A stretch of DNA of 64,000 nt from Procambarus clarkii (lineage: Eukaryota > Arthropoda > Malacostraca > Decapoda > Cambaridae), in NCBI RefSeq assembly GCF_040958095.1, contig NC_091198.1:36273669-36337668 (forward strand), written 5' to 3'. The translations under genes and the position numbers were made by a program. Position 1 is the stretch's first letter. Each line of letters begins with the position of its first letter. Below the pieces are notes generated by a model. The model was given only the letters and a program-made list of their open reading frames with translations, did not search any database and was not told the origin of the DNA. This document shows positions 44,390-56,434 of this stretch, one piece after another.

Positions 44390-46089
44390 TCAGGGAGTGC
44401 ACCTCAGGAAGGGCAGCAACAGAGAGGGAATCGGGGGCGGAAGAAACCTCCATATCAGACACAGGGGGTTCACCACTGAATTGGGAGGGGATGTAGTGAC
44501 AGAGTAAGAGGGAGGGGGTGAGGAAGAAAGTGAAACCTTCTTACCCGCTGGAGAGGAGCCAGGCTTACGTTTCTGACTCGAATAGACAGGTGTTCCAGTA
44601 ACAACGTACCGGGCGACAGACTCAATGGTCTCAGCAGGAGAAGAGGAACGAGAGCGAACAACACGAAGATTGCTGGGAGGATGATGGATATCAGCCTGGA
44701 CAGACAGGTGGCGTGGAGGGTCAAGAGACTGGGGGGAGGGTCGGGAAGAAAGAGTGGGAGGAGATAGGGAAGAAGACAAAGGAGATATGGTGGACTGGGT
44801 AGGAAGGGGGGAAACCCCAGATGGAGAACCGGGAGGGAGACTATCCAGGACAGAAGGCAAAGGAATAAGGGAGGAGGTGGTGGGTGTGGTCGGGTTTAAG
44901 GCCTGGAAACGGTTGTGAGACTGAGGGAGACGGGAAGGACGAGGAGAGGTAGAACGCAACACACGAGCGTAGGAGATGCCCGCAAAAGGGGTGAGACGAC
45001 GAACTTGGCGTCTCGCTTCAGGAAAAGACAGACGATCACGGTGCTTCAAGTTGAGGACGGCTTTCTCGAGTTTGTAGTGCATACACGAGCTTGAGAAGGT
45101 AGGATGGGCTTCACCGCAATTGAGGCAGCGAGCCTGGGGAGAAGTGCACTCGGACTTAGAATGACTATCGTCCCCACACAAGGGGCACAGATACACAGTA
45201 CTGGTGCATTTAAAGACACCGAACCCGAACTTCCAACACTTATTGCAAAGTCTAGGAGAGAGAATGTACTCCTGAACGGAGCATCTGGCACCAGCAAGAA
45301 TAATAGAGGGGCGGAAGGGCCCTACTATCAAAGGTGATTTTTACAACTCGAAGGGGCTGACAGCGACGACCACGAGGGGGTCGAGTAAACGTGTCCACCT
45401 GGAGGATAGAATGGCCTTGGGCTTCGAGGATATGTTTAATATCCTCATGGCAATCTTTGAGGTCCCGAACACCAGTTGCAACATGGTGTGGGAGGAGAAC
45501 AGTGCCAACACTGGCATTTAACTGAGCGTTTTTGGAGACCCGAAGGGGGGTCTCTCCAATGCAGAACAAAGCGGCTAAGCAAGTAGCTGCATCATGAGAA
45601 GGAGCAGCGACAACAGGCGTACTATAACTGGTGGAGTTAAAAGTAACAGAGGCTTCTACTGAACCAAAAAGGTGTTTATGGAGGGAGAAATCGTCAGGAG
45701 GAGTAGAATCCAGATGGTGGAGGTCAAAGTATTTAGCCCACGTAGCGGGACCAAACAAGGCATTGTAAGTACTATTACGGGAAGGGATCATGCGAGTGCG
45801 GCCGTGGCGGGGACGGCGTTGAGAATTCCCCAGAGAGAGAGAGAGAGGGGGGGGGGATAAAAGTTGCTGTAGTCACAAAGTGAGACAAAGCCATGCCAGG
45901 GGACGAGGTGGTCACCACTGGAGGCTGGGGAGTCGACCCTACCGCAGAGGAGGGAGGGGAGCTGGGGGGAGTAGTCAGGTCGGCGGGGCCCAGTGCAGCG
46001 AGGGCTACAGGGCCTGGTCTTCCAACACAGTCCGACTCGGGGGCTTGGTCGCCCACCCCACGAGCCTGAGAAGGAACAAGGGAAAACAT
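44390..46089 (-). pseudogene. LINE 2 ORF1, zinc-knuckle protein
   Basis: Starts at about 46,089 with a Pro/Ser-rich leader, shifts frame near 45,785, then a domain with ASVGTVLLPHHVATGVRDLK and RPPRGRRCQPLRVVKITF (RRM-like region), and shifts again near 45,310. Knuckles: CNKCWKFGFGVFKC (usual His replaced by Phe), CPLCGDDSHSKSEC (CX2CX4HX4C) and CLNCGEAHPTFSSSC (CX2CX3HX6C). A long Ser/Pro tail follows. The triple-knuckle order matches I-group ORF1. The long purine-rich plus-strand stretches are simply its complement. Confidence 0.85.
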
Positions 46090-46641
46090 TGTCAGCCATG
46101 AAAAAGAGGAAAAAACTTTCAGTCACGAATGTACCCCCACACCTACCATGGAGCCACAATTAGAGGCAGGACACCCAACAAAAAGCTATCGCCAATCTTG
46201 CCGGGGCCCCCCAGGGGTGCGTCGTGAGTATACACCCCACAAACGCCACCTTAAGAACCGTGACTCCGTCGAGAGCGGGGTTCAGTAATGAAAGGAGGAT
46301 TGACAATAAAAGGTTCCCCTCACTCGTGACGTTAGGTACTACAGTTCTACGGGTGCAAGAATATGCCTCCTCAAACACCCGGGCGTCAAAATAGAAGAAG
46401 TCCAAAGGAATAATCAAAACAAGCAAAAGGTCGGCAGGAAACGACAAGCAGATAGGAGAAGAGGGGGGAGAAAAACGAAACAGAAGGAATAGGAAAAGGG
46501 GTCCAGCAAAATTCGCGAGGACAGCAGCAGGACCACAAGGCTACAAAAGGACTGGGGACCGCCCTAAGGAGCACCACACTCCGACAGCCGCCCACCAAGC
46601 CCCTCCACGAGTTGGACAGGGAGGGGAGATGGTCAAGGAAG

Positions 46642-47500
46642 AATCTAACAAGTTGTTAGTTGTGTGTGTTGTGAGACGTACTAATAGTTTCTGAGCCTTC
46701 CAACTGCCTACGGTTGCCAGGACAACCGCAGAAGATGTCTTTCCTTGTAGGAATACAGAGCCCTAATGTAAGGAAACTTTTGGACCAAAATCTGATCCCA
46801 CACATTCAGGATTTCTTTAACGAACTGCAAGGAGCGAACACTTTCTCTAAAATATATTTAGTTTGAGCATTTCACCAAGTCTTGGTGTATCCTGCGTATG
46901 TCCCCAGAATAGCTAGTACTATATCTTTTGGCTAGTTTAAAATGTTTTCGATGCCATTTGGCCTCTGTCAAATAGTCCAGACATTCCAACATTTCATTGA
47001 TCAAGTCATCAGAGACCTTTTCAAGTGCTGTGCCTACATTAATGCCTCGTCAGAGAGAGTCCTTCTACAGTTGAACATCGGCAACACCTTCTGCTACTCA
47101 CTCACAGCTATGGACTCCAGATTAAGCAAGGTAAATACATTTTTTTTAGGTGCCTGAGCTCTACTTCCTGGGTCGCAAAGTACCTACTATTGATATCCTG
47201 TCATTGGTGAAGAAGAATGAGGCTCTACAAGAGTTCTCACGACCCGCAACTCCTAAGAAGCTATTTGAATTCCAGGGTGTAGCGAGTGTTTATAAGATTT
47301 ATCTAATACTTTTCCAACATCTCAAAACTTTCGTTTGGATTGCATGGGGTAGGCAGTCATGAAAGGCAACAAGACGCCGAGCAAGTGTTCGCTAATCTCT
47401 AGCAGCTAGTTGATCTAAACCTCCTTGCCAATCCAGTGTTCTGTACACCAACAGCCTCTCTACCAACAACTCTGATACTAATATGGCAGTAGTCTTACAA
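46642..47500 (+). pseudogene. Old Ty3/gypsy element, RT and RNase H start (right of LINE 2)
   Basis: Plus frames give HIQDFFNELQGANTFSKIYL, AFHQVLVYP, FKMFSMPFGL, QTFQHFIDQVIRDLF and CCAYINAS (the YIDD box lost), then ELYFLGRKV, LQEFSRPATPKKLFEFQGV. These are the ordered Ty3/gypsy RT palm and thumb motifs, with several stops. It continues the protease fragment at 39,880-40,354 and shows the older element into which LINE 2 jumped. Confidence 0.8.
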
Positions 47501-49045
47501 TATGTTCATTAATGACATATTATATCCAATTACTTCCTCCATGATACACTTGACCTCAGTGGAGGCAAAATACAGTACGTTCCAAAGGGGAAGAATTAAT
47601 TACTCAAAACTTTAGTAATTTTCTATAGGGACATTACTTTCAGCTCCTCGCCAACTACTCCCAACTGACTTAACGATTTGGTGGTCAAGGGCAGTTCCCA
47701 ATCACTGTGAGTCACTGAACACTAGAGCAATATATCCCAATTCCTGGCTTGGTAAGGTAACTATGAGAAAGCTCTAAGTTGATATAACTGTATAGTACTT
47801 ATAAGGATATGAGAACAAGGAGCTGGGATATAAGGGAAACTGTATATACCGTCGCCACTGCCATTTCTCGACCTAGTTGGTGTGCCATCCTCCATGTGAC
47901 GTCTCACATTTATTTTGCAGAGGTTACCAGAGCGCTGTGGTATGAGCGCGTACCCCCAACACCTGTGAATTCTCCCTCAGCACTTTACGTCAGTGTTGTA
48001 CCCATGCTGAAGTCCGAGGATACTGTTACTTAAGACACTTCTCTCATTGGTGTCCTACAGCTGTACATACTAAAGACACATTGTTAGAGGAGCTTCACGG
48101 CTGTCCACTCCTTGGCTAACCTTGGCATCCAGAATACGTCGGGCCTCCTGAACAAGTAGGTGGTATGACCAGGAATCATCATTGATGTCCGCTTTTAATG
48201 TTAACAATCAAAGATGCACACAACCACACAGATGCCGCTGCAGTATTTCCCGCGAATGTCTGTCAGACTTTAGATGGTTCATGAAGAGATCAGCGGCCCT
48301 CTTCCTCAACATGGAGGGCGCTTATACAAACTTCACCTGGACCCACCACGTCTCAAGATGAGACCAGAACATATGGTGGAGATGAGGACAGAGTTGGTAG
48401 TTCTTAGTTTCCTCACTGGTTCAGTCTCTGGGATTGGAGCTTCCACAGCAACGATTATCTCCGACCAAGGATTGTAATTCGGGTCACACTTATGTTAGAA
48501 ACTGCAGTAGTTCCTGGGAGCCGCCCACAACCACACCACAGCTTACTGTCTTCAGTCTAACAAGATGGTTGAACAGTTACCTCCAACTGAAAGTGGTGTT
48601 GTTGCCACAACCAGACATAACTGTTTGAATTGCCAACCTTTGAACATCTGAAAATGGCGCCACTCCTACTCTCCGCCTGTCCAAAGTTTCTCCCACATTA
48701 TGTTACCAATGAAAACAAGTCACAAGTCCATCATCACTCCCACTGGAGCCTCTTGCAGAAGTAAACACTTTTGTATTTTACTACTGCTACCACTGTGACA
48801 TTGGGGGGGGGGGGGGGTTCCTGTACTACTACTGACACACGTGCGGACCCCTGAACCACCACGGTGACGGCACCTGCCATGTTAACAGGGAAAGCTGCAG
48901 ATACAGTTCTGGCCCAACCTGTACTACCAACTATGCTGATGATCAACTCAGGAGACCAGTCAAGTACCTGCCTGCAACTCAACCAGTCACACGGACTGAA
49001 ACCACACAGATATAAATGCAGTACAGATGTGCAAATTCTTCCCGT
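47501..49045. other. Decayed sequence, probably the rest of the old gypsy element
   Basis: Past 47,500 short plus-strand stretches (for example LVDLNLLANPVFCTPT near 47,405-47,460) still recall gypsy RNase H, but nothing firm is readable after that. A C/T/A-mixed region to 49,045 includes a poly-G run at 48,804-48,819. No gene supported. Confidence 0.4.
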
Positions 49046-49298
49046 AGGACCGGGAGCCGGTCGGCCAAGCGGACAGCACGCTGCACTTGTGATCCTGTGG
49101 TCCGGGTTCGATCCCAGGCGCCGGCGAGAAACAATGGGCAGAGTTTCTTTCACCCTATGCCCCTGTTACCTAGCTGTAAAATAGGTACCTGGGTGTTAGT
49201 CAGCTGTCACGGGCTGCTTCCTGGGGGTGGAGGCCTGGTCGAGGACTGGGCCGCAGGGACACTAAAACCCCGAAATCATCTCAAGATAACCTCAAGAA
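49046..49298 (+). repeat. SINE family A, plus strand
   Basis: Head GGAGCCGGTCGGCCAAGCGG with A-box-like GGCCAAGCGG and B box GGTTCGATCCC, full family A body and terminal ATCATCTCAAGATAACCTCA. One of the best-preserved copies. Confidence 0.93.
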
Positions 49299-49816
49299 GG
49301 ATCTCTGAGCGGCGTTGATTCAAGGTCGTCCCAAAGCACAGCTGTAAATCTGATGGCATTAGGAATTCAAAATACTAGGCTTTAATCAAATTTAAAATAA
49401 TGTAACCATATTAGCATATATTTCATTTAATCTTTATAAAGCACTGCTATGTATTTAAGTCTTATTTAAGTATTTATTTATGCTCTGCTCTTATTTATAA
49501 GTGTTCAATACTATACCACAAAGTAACACTGATTATGTGAAAGGTTTAGTTCAAAAGTTTGGCTAAGTATAAGTCTGTACCTTTAGGACCACATATGAAG
49601 GGCAATGGATCGAACCACGGAAACATTTTGGCCGGAAATTTTCTCTTGATTAACTCTGAAAGCAAAAATAAATAAATTGATAATGACCAGAAATATTTTT
49701 TTTTAGATTCAACAGAGCAGAAGTTGTTAAACACATGGGGGCAAAATTTCCCCGAAGCGACCATACGAGTCATAAATACTCATACTCCGTCTAAGTAAAA
49801 CAAAAACAAGCAACAC
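49299..49816. other. No recognisable feature
   Basis: AT-rich sequence with no coding or RNA signature, leading into the 31-bp tandem array. Confidence 0.5.
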
Positions 49817-50130
49817 TTAGTGGACCAGCCAGAGGCTTAGCGCCCGCGCAGTGGACCAGCCAGAGGCTTAGGGCCCGCGCAGTGGACCAGCCAGAGGCTT
49901 AGTGCCCGCGCAGTGGACCAGCCAGAGGCTTAGGGCCCGCGCAGTGGACCAGCCAGAGGCTTAGGGCCCGCGCAGTGGACCAGCCAGAGGCTTAGGGCCC
50001 GCGCAGTGGACCAGCCAGAGGCTTAGTGCCCGCGCAGTGGACCAGCCAGAGGCTTAGTGCCCGCGCAGTGGACCAGCCAGAGGCTTAGTGCCCGCGCAGT
50101 GGACCAGCCAGAGGCTTAGTGCCCGCGCAG
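49817..50130 (+). repeat. 31-bp tandem repeat, ten copies
   Basis: Ten head-to-tail copies of a GC-rich 31-bp unit starting AGTGGACCAGCCAGAGGCTT and ending GCCCGCGC. Copies differ almost only at one position (AGC/AGG/AGT before GCCCGCGC); the AGG type clusters in the middle and the AGT type at the right. Embedded in AT-rich DNA. Confidence 0.97.
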
Positions 50131-50305
50131 GAATATCCTGCGAAAAAATAGATAATATTAAAGAAATTACCTTGCTCTGAAATGATAATATCAAGAGTTA
50201 TTATTAGCATGTAATTGCAATATTTAAAGAACAATTTTAAAACCGTAAATGAAATGAAGTTAGTTGAGGAAGCAATAAAGGAAATGTCTTTATGTGCTTG
50301 GGAAG

Positions 50306-50556
50306 GTTATCTTGAGATGATTTCGGGGCTTAGCGTCCTCGCGGCCCGGTTCTCGACGAGGCCTCCTTTTTTGTTATACACACCCCCAGGAAGTAGCCCG
50401 TAGCAGCTGTCTAACTCCCAGGTACCTATTTACTGCTAGGTGAAAATGAACATCAGAGTGAAAGAAACTTTGCACATTTGTTTCCGCCTCCACCGGGAAC
50501 TGAACCCGGAACCTCAGGACTATGTATGAATCCAAAGCGCTGTCAGGCCCCCTTAT
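50306..50556 (-). repeat. SINE family A, minus strand
   Basis: The inverse of the family A body: TTATCTTGAGATGATTTCGG at the left, GGTACCTATTTACTGCTAGG in the middle, and a decayed tRNA head at the right (B-box complement near 50,500-50,512). Adjacent to a family B SINE in the same orientation. Confidence 0.9.
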
Positions 50557-50597
50557 AACACTGGCCTGGGAAACACTCCTTCTGGGAAGAAGAAAGG

Positions 50598-50781
50598 GAA
50601 GGGAATTATCAGGAGAAAGCGCCAAGCCATTAGACTATATAGCATTGGGAAGAGGTTAGGATAAGGATTTGGGATGGGACGGGGGGAAAGGAATGGTGCC
50701 CAACCACTTGCATGGTCAGGGATTGAACACCGACCTGCATGAAGCGAGACCGTCGCTCTACCGTCCAGTGCAAGTGGTTGG
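50598..50781 (-). repeat. SINE family B, minus strand
   Basis: Inverse of the 32,130-32,330 repeat: GGAGAAAGCGCCAAGCCATT at the left, then AGGATAAGGATTTGGGATGG, the B-box complement GGGATTGAACACCG, and TCGCTCTACCGTCCAG at the head. Confidence 0.87.
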
Positions 50782-51473
50782 AAAGTGTTTACAATTTCAT
50801 CTACGTTGGTCTCATTTTCCTAATTGTAACACTTCCCCTACAGGAGTCAGCTTGAATTAATCCCGTTAATGACCAGGAAACTGTGCAACATAGCTCCGAG
50901 ACATAGCGGGGGCCATTTTAACTCAATAAAGCTAAATAAAAAAGTTTTTGTCACTTCTAATATGGTTAAAATGTATTCCCCTGATCACGGGATAAAAAAA
51001 AAATTGTATATGACTGACTTCGGCCGTCATATACAAGTCATATACATATACATATACTTCATATCATATACATATACTTCGTCATATACATATACTTCGG
51101 CCTGAGTTGCTGTGGAGGTATATGTAGATATTTATATGAATATTTCCGATTTGTTTTCACTCTTTTTATATCCAGGATTATTCAATGGTGTGTCATTTGA
51201 GAAATTTATGTAATAAAATGAGTGAAACATCAGAATGCTCAAATATTCGTCTCGTAAATATGCGGACTATATTAAGTGCCTATAGCACAATATAGCGCCA
51301 CACGCTAACCAGCAGACGAGACAACATACGTCCAATGCAGTACAAACATTTCCCAGTGTTGTGCTGGTGTGATACAGTTGGATTAAAGTTTGCCAGCAGG
51401 CCTGATAATGCCGCCGTCTCTGTGGCTCTGTGATATAATACGAGCTCACTTCCAGGCTGTGTCGGTTGTTACC
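50782..51473. other. No gene; short ATATAC microsatellite
   Basis: AT-rich. Imperfect CATATACATATACTTCG repeats occur at about 51,030-51,100. No coding or RNA signature. The right end is the target site of the next element. Confidence 0.6.
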
Positions 51474-51484
51474 CTTTGGTCAAG

Positions 51485-54318
51485 TTTTTTTTTCTTTTTT
51501 TTTATAAAAAAAATACACAATGTACAAAACAGACAATAGCAGAACAACAAATCATAAATACAAAGAGCACAAATATAACAAAATACGGTAACACGGATGC
51601 AAACTAAACATACCCAACAAAAACCAAGAAAGAAAATATGATACAAGGCACAAAATAAGAAAACACAGAAACGGGCACTGGAGTTAACACAAGAAACAGA
51701 ACGTTACAAATAAATAACACAAGCTATAAATAACATAAAACATAGTCACATCCACAAAAAATCGTAAGTACAGAAATACAGAAAGAAAACACACAAAACA
51801 AGCCCAGCCCAACAACCCAAACACAGGTGCAGAATAGTACATAACATCAACAGGCCTCCTAAACCACCAATACAGAGGCCAAATTACAAAGCTACAGGAA
51901 ACAACAAAAAATAAATACAGAAAAACAATGAAACACATAAACATGGAAATACAAAAAAGATAACAAAAAGACAGAAATGTTGCACACATAATAAAGCATT
52001 TCCACAAGGACAAGAAAATAAACACACGCACACAAGCGACATACACAACAACACCGCCCGCCACCCGAACACAATACACGGGGCGAGCGCAACGACACGA
52101 GAAAAATAACACCAAACACCCACAACTGCACACAACCACAACACAAACACACACATACACACACACACACACCAAAGGTAAAGCACAAAACATACAACAA
52201 AACAGGCCATGCAGGGGCAAGAACAACACCCACACGCACAGACAAGGACACCCACCTGTGCAGCAGGCACCGGGGAAACATCACGCACAACACAGACAGA
52301 AACCAAACCCACCAATCACTCATACTTCTCCGGTTACTCCCGATCTGGAAACCGTAAGCAATAAGCTTCCCAAACAAGTTGGTTACATTCAGGAAGCGGA
52401 CATCCAGGAGGCGCAGTAGACCGAGGCATCGAATTCGGCACTCCCCAGACAAAACAGTGCGCCTGTGGAACCCGGATGGTAGATGGGCACTAGGAAACAG
52501 GACGCACCAGGTCATCACACTCAAAAGCCACAGTTGTCGTAGATCTGTCGATCACCTCGCCGGACGGGAGGACGAAAGGGATGAGTTTCCCCCTAGGAAG
52601 CTGGTCACAGGGCCGCACACCAGGAAGCACACCGGACTGCACGTCAGGCTGCACACCGGCCCGCCCACTTGCTCGTGCACTCCGGACGACTTCAGGGACC
52701 GCACCGAGACCCAAGGAGGGTGGCTCCGCATGGGCCCCAGCACTCCCACTAACCGGAACAGGAGCAGAGGCCCCTCGCCGCACATCCTTCGACAACACCA
52801 CGATAAGGTCGCGATCACCAGGGGCAACCGCCCACTGAGGGGAGCCACCAGTAGGAGGCAGTGTCCAACACAGAAGGCACCACAGGAGGCAACACAGCGT
52901 CGGCCACAGCATCATCATCCATCGCATCACGTTCCTCTGCCCACGACTGGCGAGGTGACATACCCCGAGTCGAGCGACGGCGCTTAAACAGAGGTCGCTG
53001 ATCGTCGGAACTGTCACCCCAAGCAAGCGGCGCCCCAGAAAAACCAACGGCAGGTGGCCCCAAAGCCTTGGCAGAACGATCACGCAGAACAGCAGCCTCA
53101 ACAACGCGGGGCAAAAAGCCACCACCGAGCACGGAGATCGGAATCGGAGAAGGAAGAGACACCGCAGGTGGAAGGGTAGACTCCAACACACGTGAGGTAT
53201 CCAGGGAGGGAGACGGAACCGGCAGAGGAGAAGAGGTAACTGTCAACGAGGAAACTGCCAGAGGCGACGAGGCAGAGGGGGTGGGTGGAGAGACACAAAC
53301 CATCGCCCCGCCAGCCCCGGGAAGCACATGTCCTTCAGCAGGCGACGCAGGCTCCATCCCTAAAGCATCCCCCGAAACCACCGAATGCGGAAGCACCTCC
53401 GCAGGTATCGAACGACGAAGGTCCGAAACAGGCGCCCCTAGGTCCCCCGAGCTGACCTGTGGGGAAACCATATCAAGTCCAGACGTAGCGACAGCTTGAA
53501 CCGCCTCAGGAACCTCACCAGGCACCTGCACAGAGCGAGGATCTGCCAGGGAATCCACACTCACAGATAAGCTGGGAAAGTCATCCTCCAGGAAAACTGA
53601 AGGGGCCCTCTGCACGAGGAGCGTCGCAACCGGCAGCTACGTGGCCCTCAGCACCACACCGGAAACACGTGCGATTTTGACCTTAATAGAAGGTCCTCAG
53701 AGAGAGCCCACAAAACGAGACCCTGAATGGTATAGGGCTCGTGAGCCGCATGACAAGCGTGCGTGAACCAAGCCGGACCCCCTTCAGCCGGCCTGCACTC
53801 AAATTGTTGAACCGGTGCTTCACCACCGTCCCAAACCACATAAACAAGGACATGAGGGCCGCCTCGGGGAAGGTCACCGGCACACCGTGAACACTCACAA
53901 ACGACAAGGGCCCCCAGGGATCCGAGATCTCCACAGACACAGCCGAAGCCGGAAGAGGAAGCGTGCGTCCATCCCAGTGAGCCACAAACTCCCAGTAAAC
54001 ATGCGACGTGGCGAACGACACCGCAACACGGGTGGGCGATAACTTCTCGAGGCCCAGGAGGTCGGGGACGTCAACACGGAGAACGTCCAGGAGAGCAACC
54101 TCTACAACGGGCCAGTCCACAGCAGCAGAAATGTCCAGCCGCACTGTGTCGATCCTCCGAATACGGCTAGAACCAGCCGCGTCCATACCGGCAGGCGGGG
54201 CCCCGACAAGCAGGCGCTCCACATCCCCCACAGCAAACCGCCACTCAGCAACGGCAGACGACTACTGACAGCCGGAGCCCGACGTCTGCACCCTCTGGTG
54301 GCGCAGCCAGGAATCCTA
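51485..54318 (-). mobile_element. Half-LINE-like retroelement: ORF1 only, with target-site duplication
   Basis: The 11-bp CTTTGGTCAAG occurs at 51,474-51,484 and 54,319-54,329, exactly bracketing this minus-strand unit. Order: ~85-nt 5' UTR, an ORF1 with zinc knuckle (54,231-52,490), about 0.85 kb of GT-rich, C/V/F-coding-looking but non-coding 3' region (52,490-51,510), and a terminal A-rich tail (A and AAG runs, 51,485-51,515). There is no endonuclease or RT. Because both ends are defined by a target duplication, the missing ORF2 is not later truncation. This parallels HAL1 'half-L1' elements, which rely on a partner's ORF2. Confidence 0.8.
52490..54231 (-). pseudogene. ORF1 of the half-LINE: RRM-like region, zinc knuckle, Pro/Ser tail
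   Basis: The frame from about 54,231 gives VVEVALLDVLRVDVPDLLGL, a domain ending RTLVMRLTSPIPFRVSF, then an in-frame TAA near 53,685 and directly CFRCGAEGHVAAGC (CX2CX4HX4C). A frame shift near 53,600 leads to VFLEDDFPSLSVSVDS and a 250-residue Ser/Pro/Val-rich stretch with RPLFKRRRSTRG (basic). Another shift near 52,840 leads to a tail ending STTTVAFECDDL and SGECRIRCLGLL. RRM-plus-CCHC ORF1 is the pattern of Tx1/L1-type LINEs. RNA binding is the inferred role. Dead copy. Confidence 0.75.
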
Positions 54319-54329
54319 CTTTGGTCAAG

Positions 54330-56434
54330 TGGAATATAGGCTTGGTCAAGTTTGGAAGCCCTGAAGCATTTAAGAAGATGTCTTATGTGAGTTTCAAGAA
54401 GTGCTTGCCCTGCCAAGAGTACCGACCACGATGTTCCGTTTCCGTTTAAAATGATAGACTATGAATGCTAGTGTGATTGGGCGGTTTGGAGAGGTGCTAG
54501 GAATGGGCCAGAACCGTTCGTTTCACTCATGGGAATTTCAAGGGTATTGAAATAGAACCTGAACTGTGAAAGTTATTTTATCAAGAGATTTGCCTTCCAC
54601 TGTTTATGTCCAGGGTTTCCGGCATAGTATAGTGTACAATGGTCAGCCATTACTTGTTTCGGGAGTGGGCTCCCCAGACGTTTTGTGACTCTGTGTACGG
54701 TACAGGCAAAGGACAAGATGAATATATATGGGGGGATTTTCCAAGTCTGATGTATCCAGATCAACGTCATGCTCGTGGGTTCGATGGAGGTGGGACCCGC
54801 GCTCGAAGATGTGGCACGGAATGAATGTGTGACAGTTTCCGGGTGACGACCATGTAATACGTGGGGTGTCAGTGATACCTTCAGTTGCTTCTACTACTAC
54901 CGGCCTGATAGATGTGGATGCATAGGTTCAAGGCAGGGAAAGACATATATAGGTCTCCAATGGGGACCAGGTGGATGGTTCGATTGATACAGTTGGTTGT
55001 CCTGCTGTTTTATTGCCGGTGCATCAGAGTTCAGCCCTGTGGACTCGGTTGTGGTGGTGAACCCTGTGGATAAGGAGGGCTGATGAATTAGTGGTGAATG
55101 CAAGCAACAGAGGGAGGATACTAATGGGTGTCTCCTGTAGAGAATTGTGTTTGTGTGATGGAGGCGGCGGTCCACGATGAGCTACCTAGCAGTGTCTCGC
55201 CAGAACACTGGCCCTGAGAGGTCGTGCTGAACAGAAAGAGGTGTGGTGGAGTCTGGCGTTGCCCTCATGTTGATATGGTATTTGAAGCCTGGGTGCATGT
55301 ACATGGCTAAAGTGGAGGCGTACCTCCTCAAGTGGAATACTTCACTGCCCTGAAACTTCGAACTCTCAGGAGACCCTACACGGAGAGGCCACTCCAGACC
55401 GACAACCAGAGGATTTCACAACCAGAGACTCCATAGTCTCCTGAGACTGATGGATGCCTATTACTACTACTACTACTACCTCCTCTAAGTGTAGGGTCTA
55501 CTGGGAGTGTCGAAGTTTCTGAGCAGTGGAGTGCGGTGGCAGGGGAAAAGCGTAGTTTCGATGATGAGGGTGTTGACGTTGTCTCTCCTGAAGGATTCAG
55601 AGGTTGGGTCAAGGGCTAGTGAGTGCCACTCTTTCGATTTCTGATAGAGTGGGAGGTGGTGAGTAGTTTAAATGTGGCGTTTTCATCTTGAAGGTAGTAG
55701 GTTGCGTGTTGGGGATTGCCCAGGGATTGGGTGTGCTGTATATCGTTAATGTATGTCACGTGGGTTCCGAATTGGTTTGTGTCATTATGCATTGTATTGA
55801 ATTTTGATTTTGTGTTAAATTTTGGGCACTATGTGGTATTATAGTTCATAGTGTTCCTACCATACAATTGTTCGGGGTTTTATCCATATTACAAATTCAT
55901 GTTTTCTTGCCTGTTACAACTTTGGTACCTAATTCCTAGTACATGTAACGACCATCGCTTGTTGGAGATCCTTTTCCTGAGTGAGTGAATTGGTATTTAT
56001 GAATTAAGTGTGCCTGAATATTTTTCTTAATGATTCAGTGCCCCGTGTTATACTTTGTGCGTTGATATGTCATGTTTAATCGGTCATTGAGGGCCTTTTT
56101 ATTCCTGTTAATTTGTCAATACATGTTTCTTGTACATCATTCCGTCAATGTCTGTAAGGCATTGTAACTGTGTGGTGTCTTGCCTTTATATTATCTAATG
56201 TATATTAAATTCCATTCCATTGTATTTAGTTTGCTGTACTTTCTCTGCTTTCCAATGTGCTGTCATGTTCTCTGTATGTGCAGTTATCTGGGTGTGGTTC
56301 TTATTTATATGTGATGTGTGTGGACAGTACATTAAGGGTTTTCAGTTTGTTCTCCTTGTGCTCACTCTGTCATCTGTGTGCTTGTGAACTATTTTGTTAT
56401 TTTGTTTGTCGTATGTCTTGTTTGCAAACGATGA
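54330..56434. other. No recognised gene; possibly an unidentified repeat
   Basis: A 2.1-kb stretch with no family match on either strand. It has a (TAC)n microsatellite at about 55,460-55,482 and, after 55,800, a T/G-rich region (TTTTGTGTTAAATTTTGGG-type sequence) reminiscent in composition of the half-LINE 3' region but in the opposite sense. The small open frames are broken and of no known family. Confidence 0.4.

Larger units (their letters stand above)
40370..46626 (-). mobile_element. I-like non-LTR retrotransposon 2, full length (6.26 kb)
   Basis: Minus-strand LINE bounded by the 15-bp target duplication AGATGGTCAAGGAAG (40,355-40,369 and 46,627-46,641). Architecture: 5' UTR ~540 nt, Pro/Ser-rich ORF1 with zinc knuckles, ORF2 with APE endonuclease, RT (YVDD), RNase H and a C-terminal zinc motif, and a short 3' end at 40,370. 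It belongs to the same broad group as the LINE at 22.9-28.2 kb but a different family: the proteins share motifs, not sequence. More decayed than LINE 1. Confidence 0.93.

Noticed and set aside
51684..52524. Cys/Val/Phe-rich membrane-protein-like open frames
   Set aside because: They arise from the GT-rich 3' region of a retroelement. The same kind of frame occurs at 56,550-57,296 in the related copy, with no conserved sequence.
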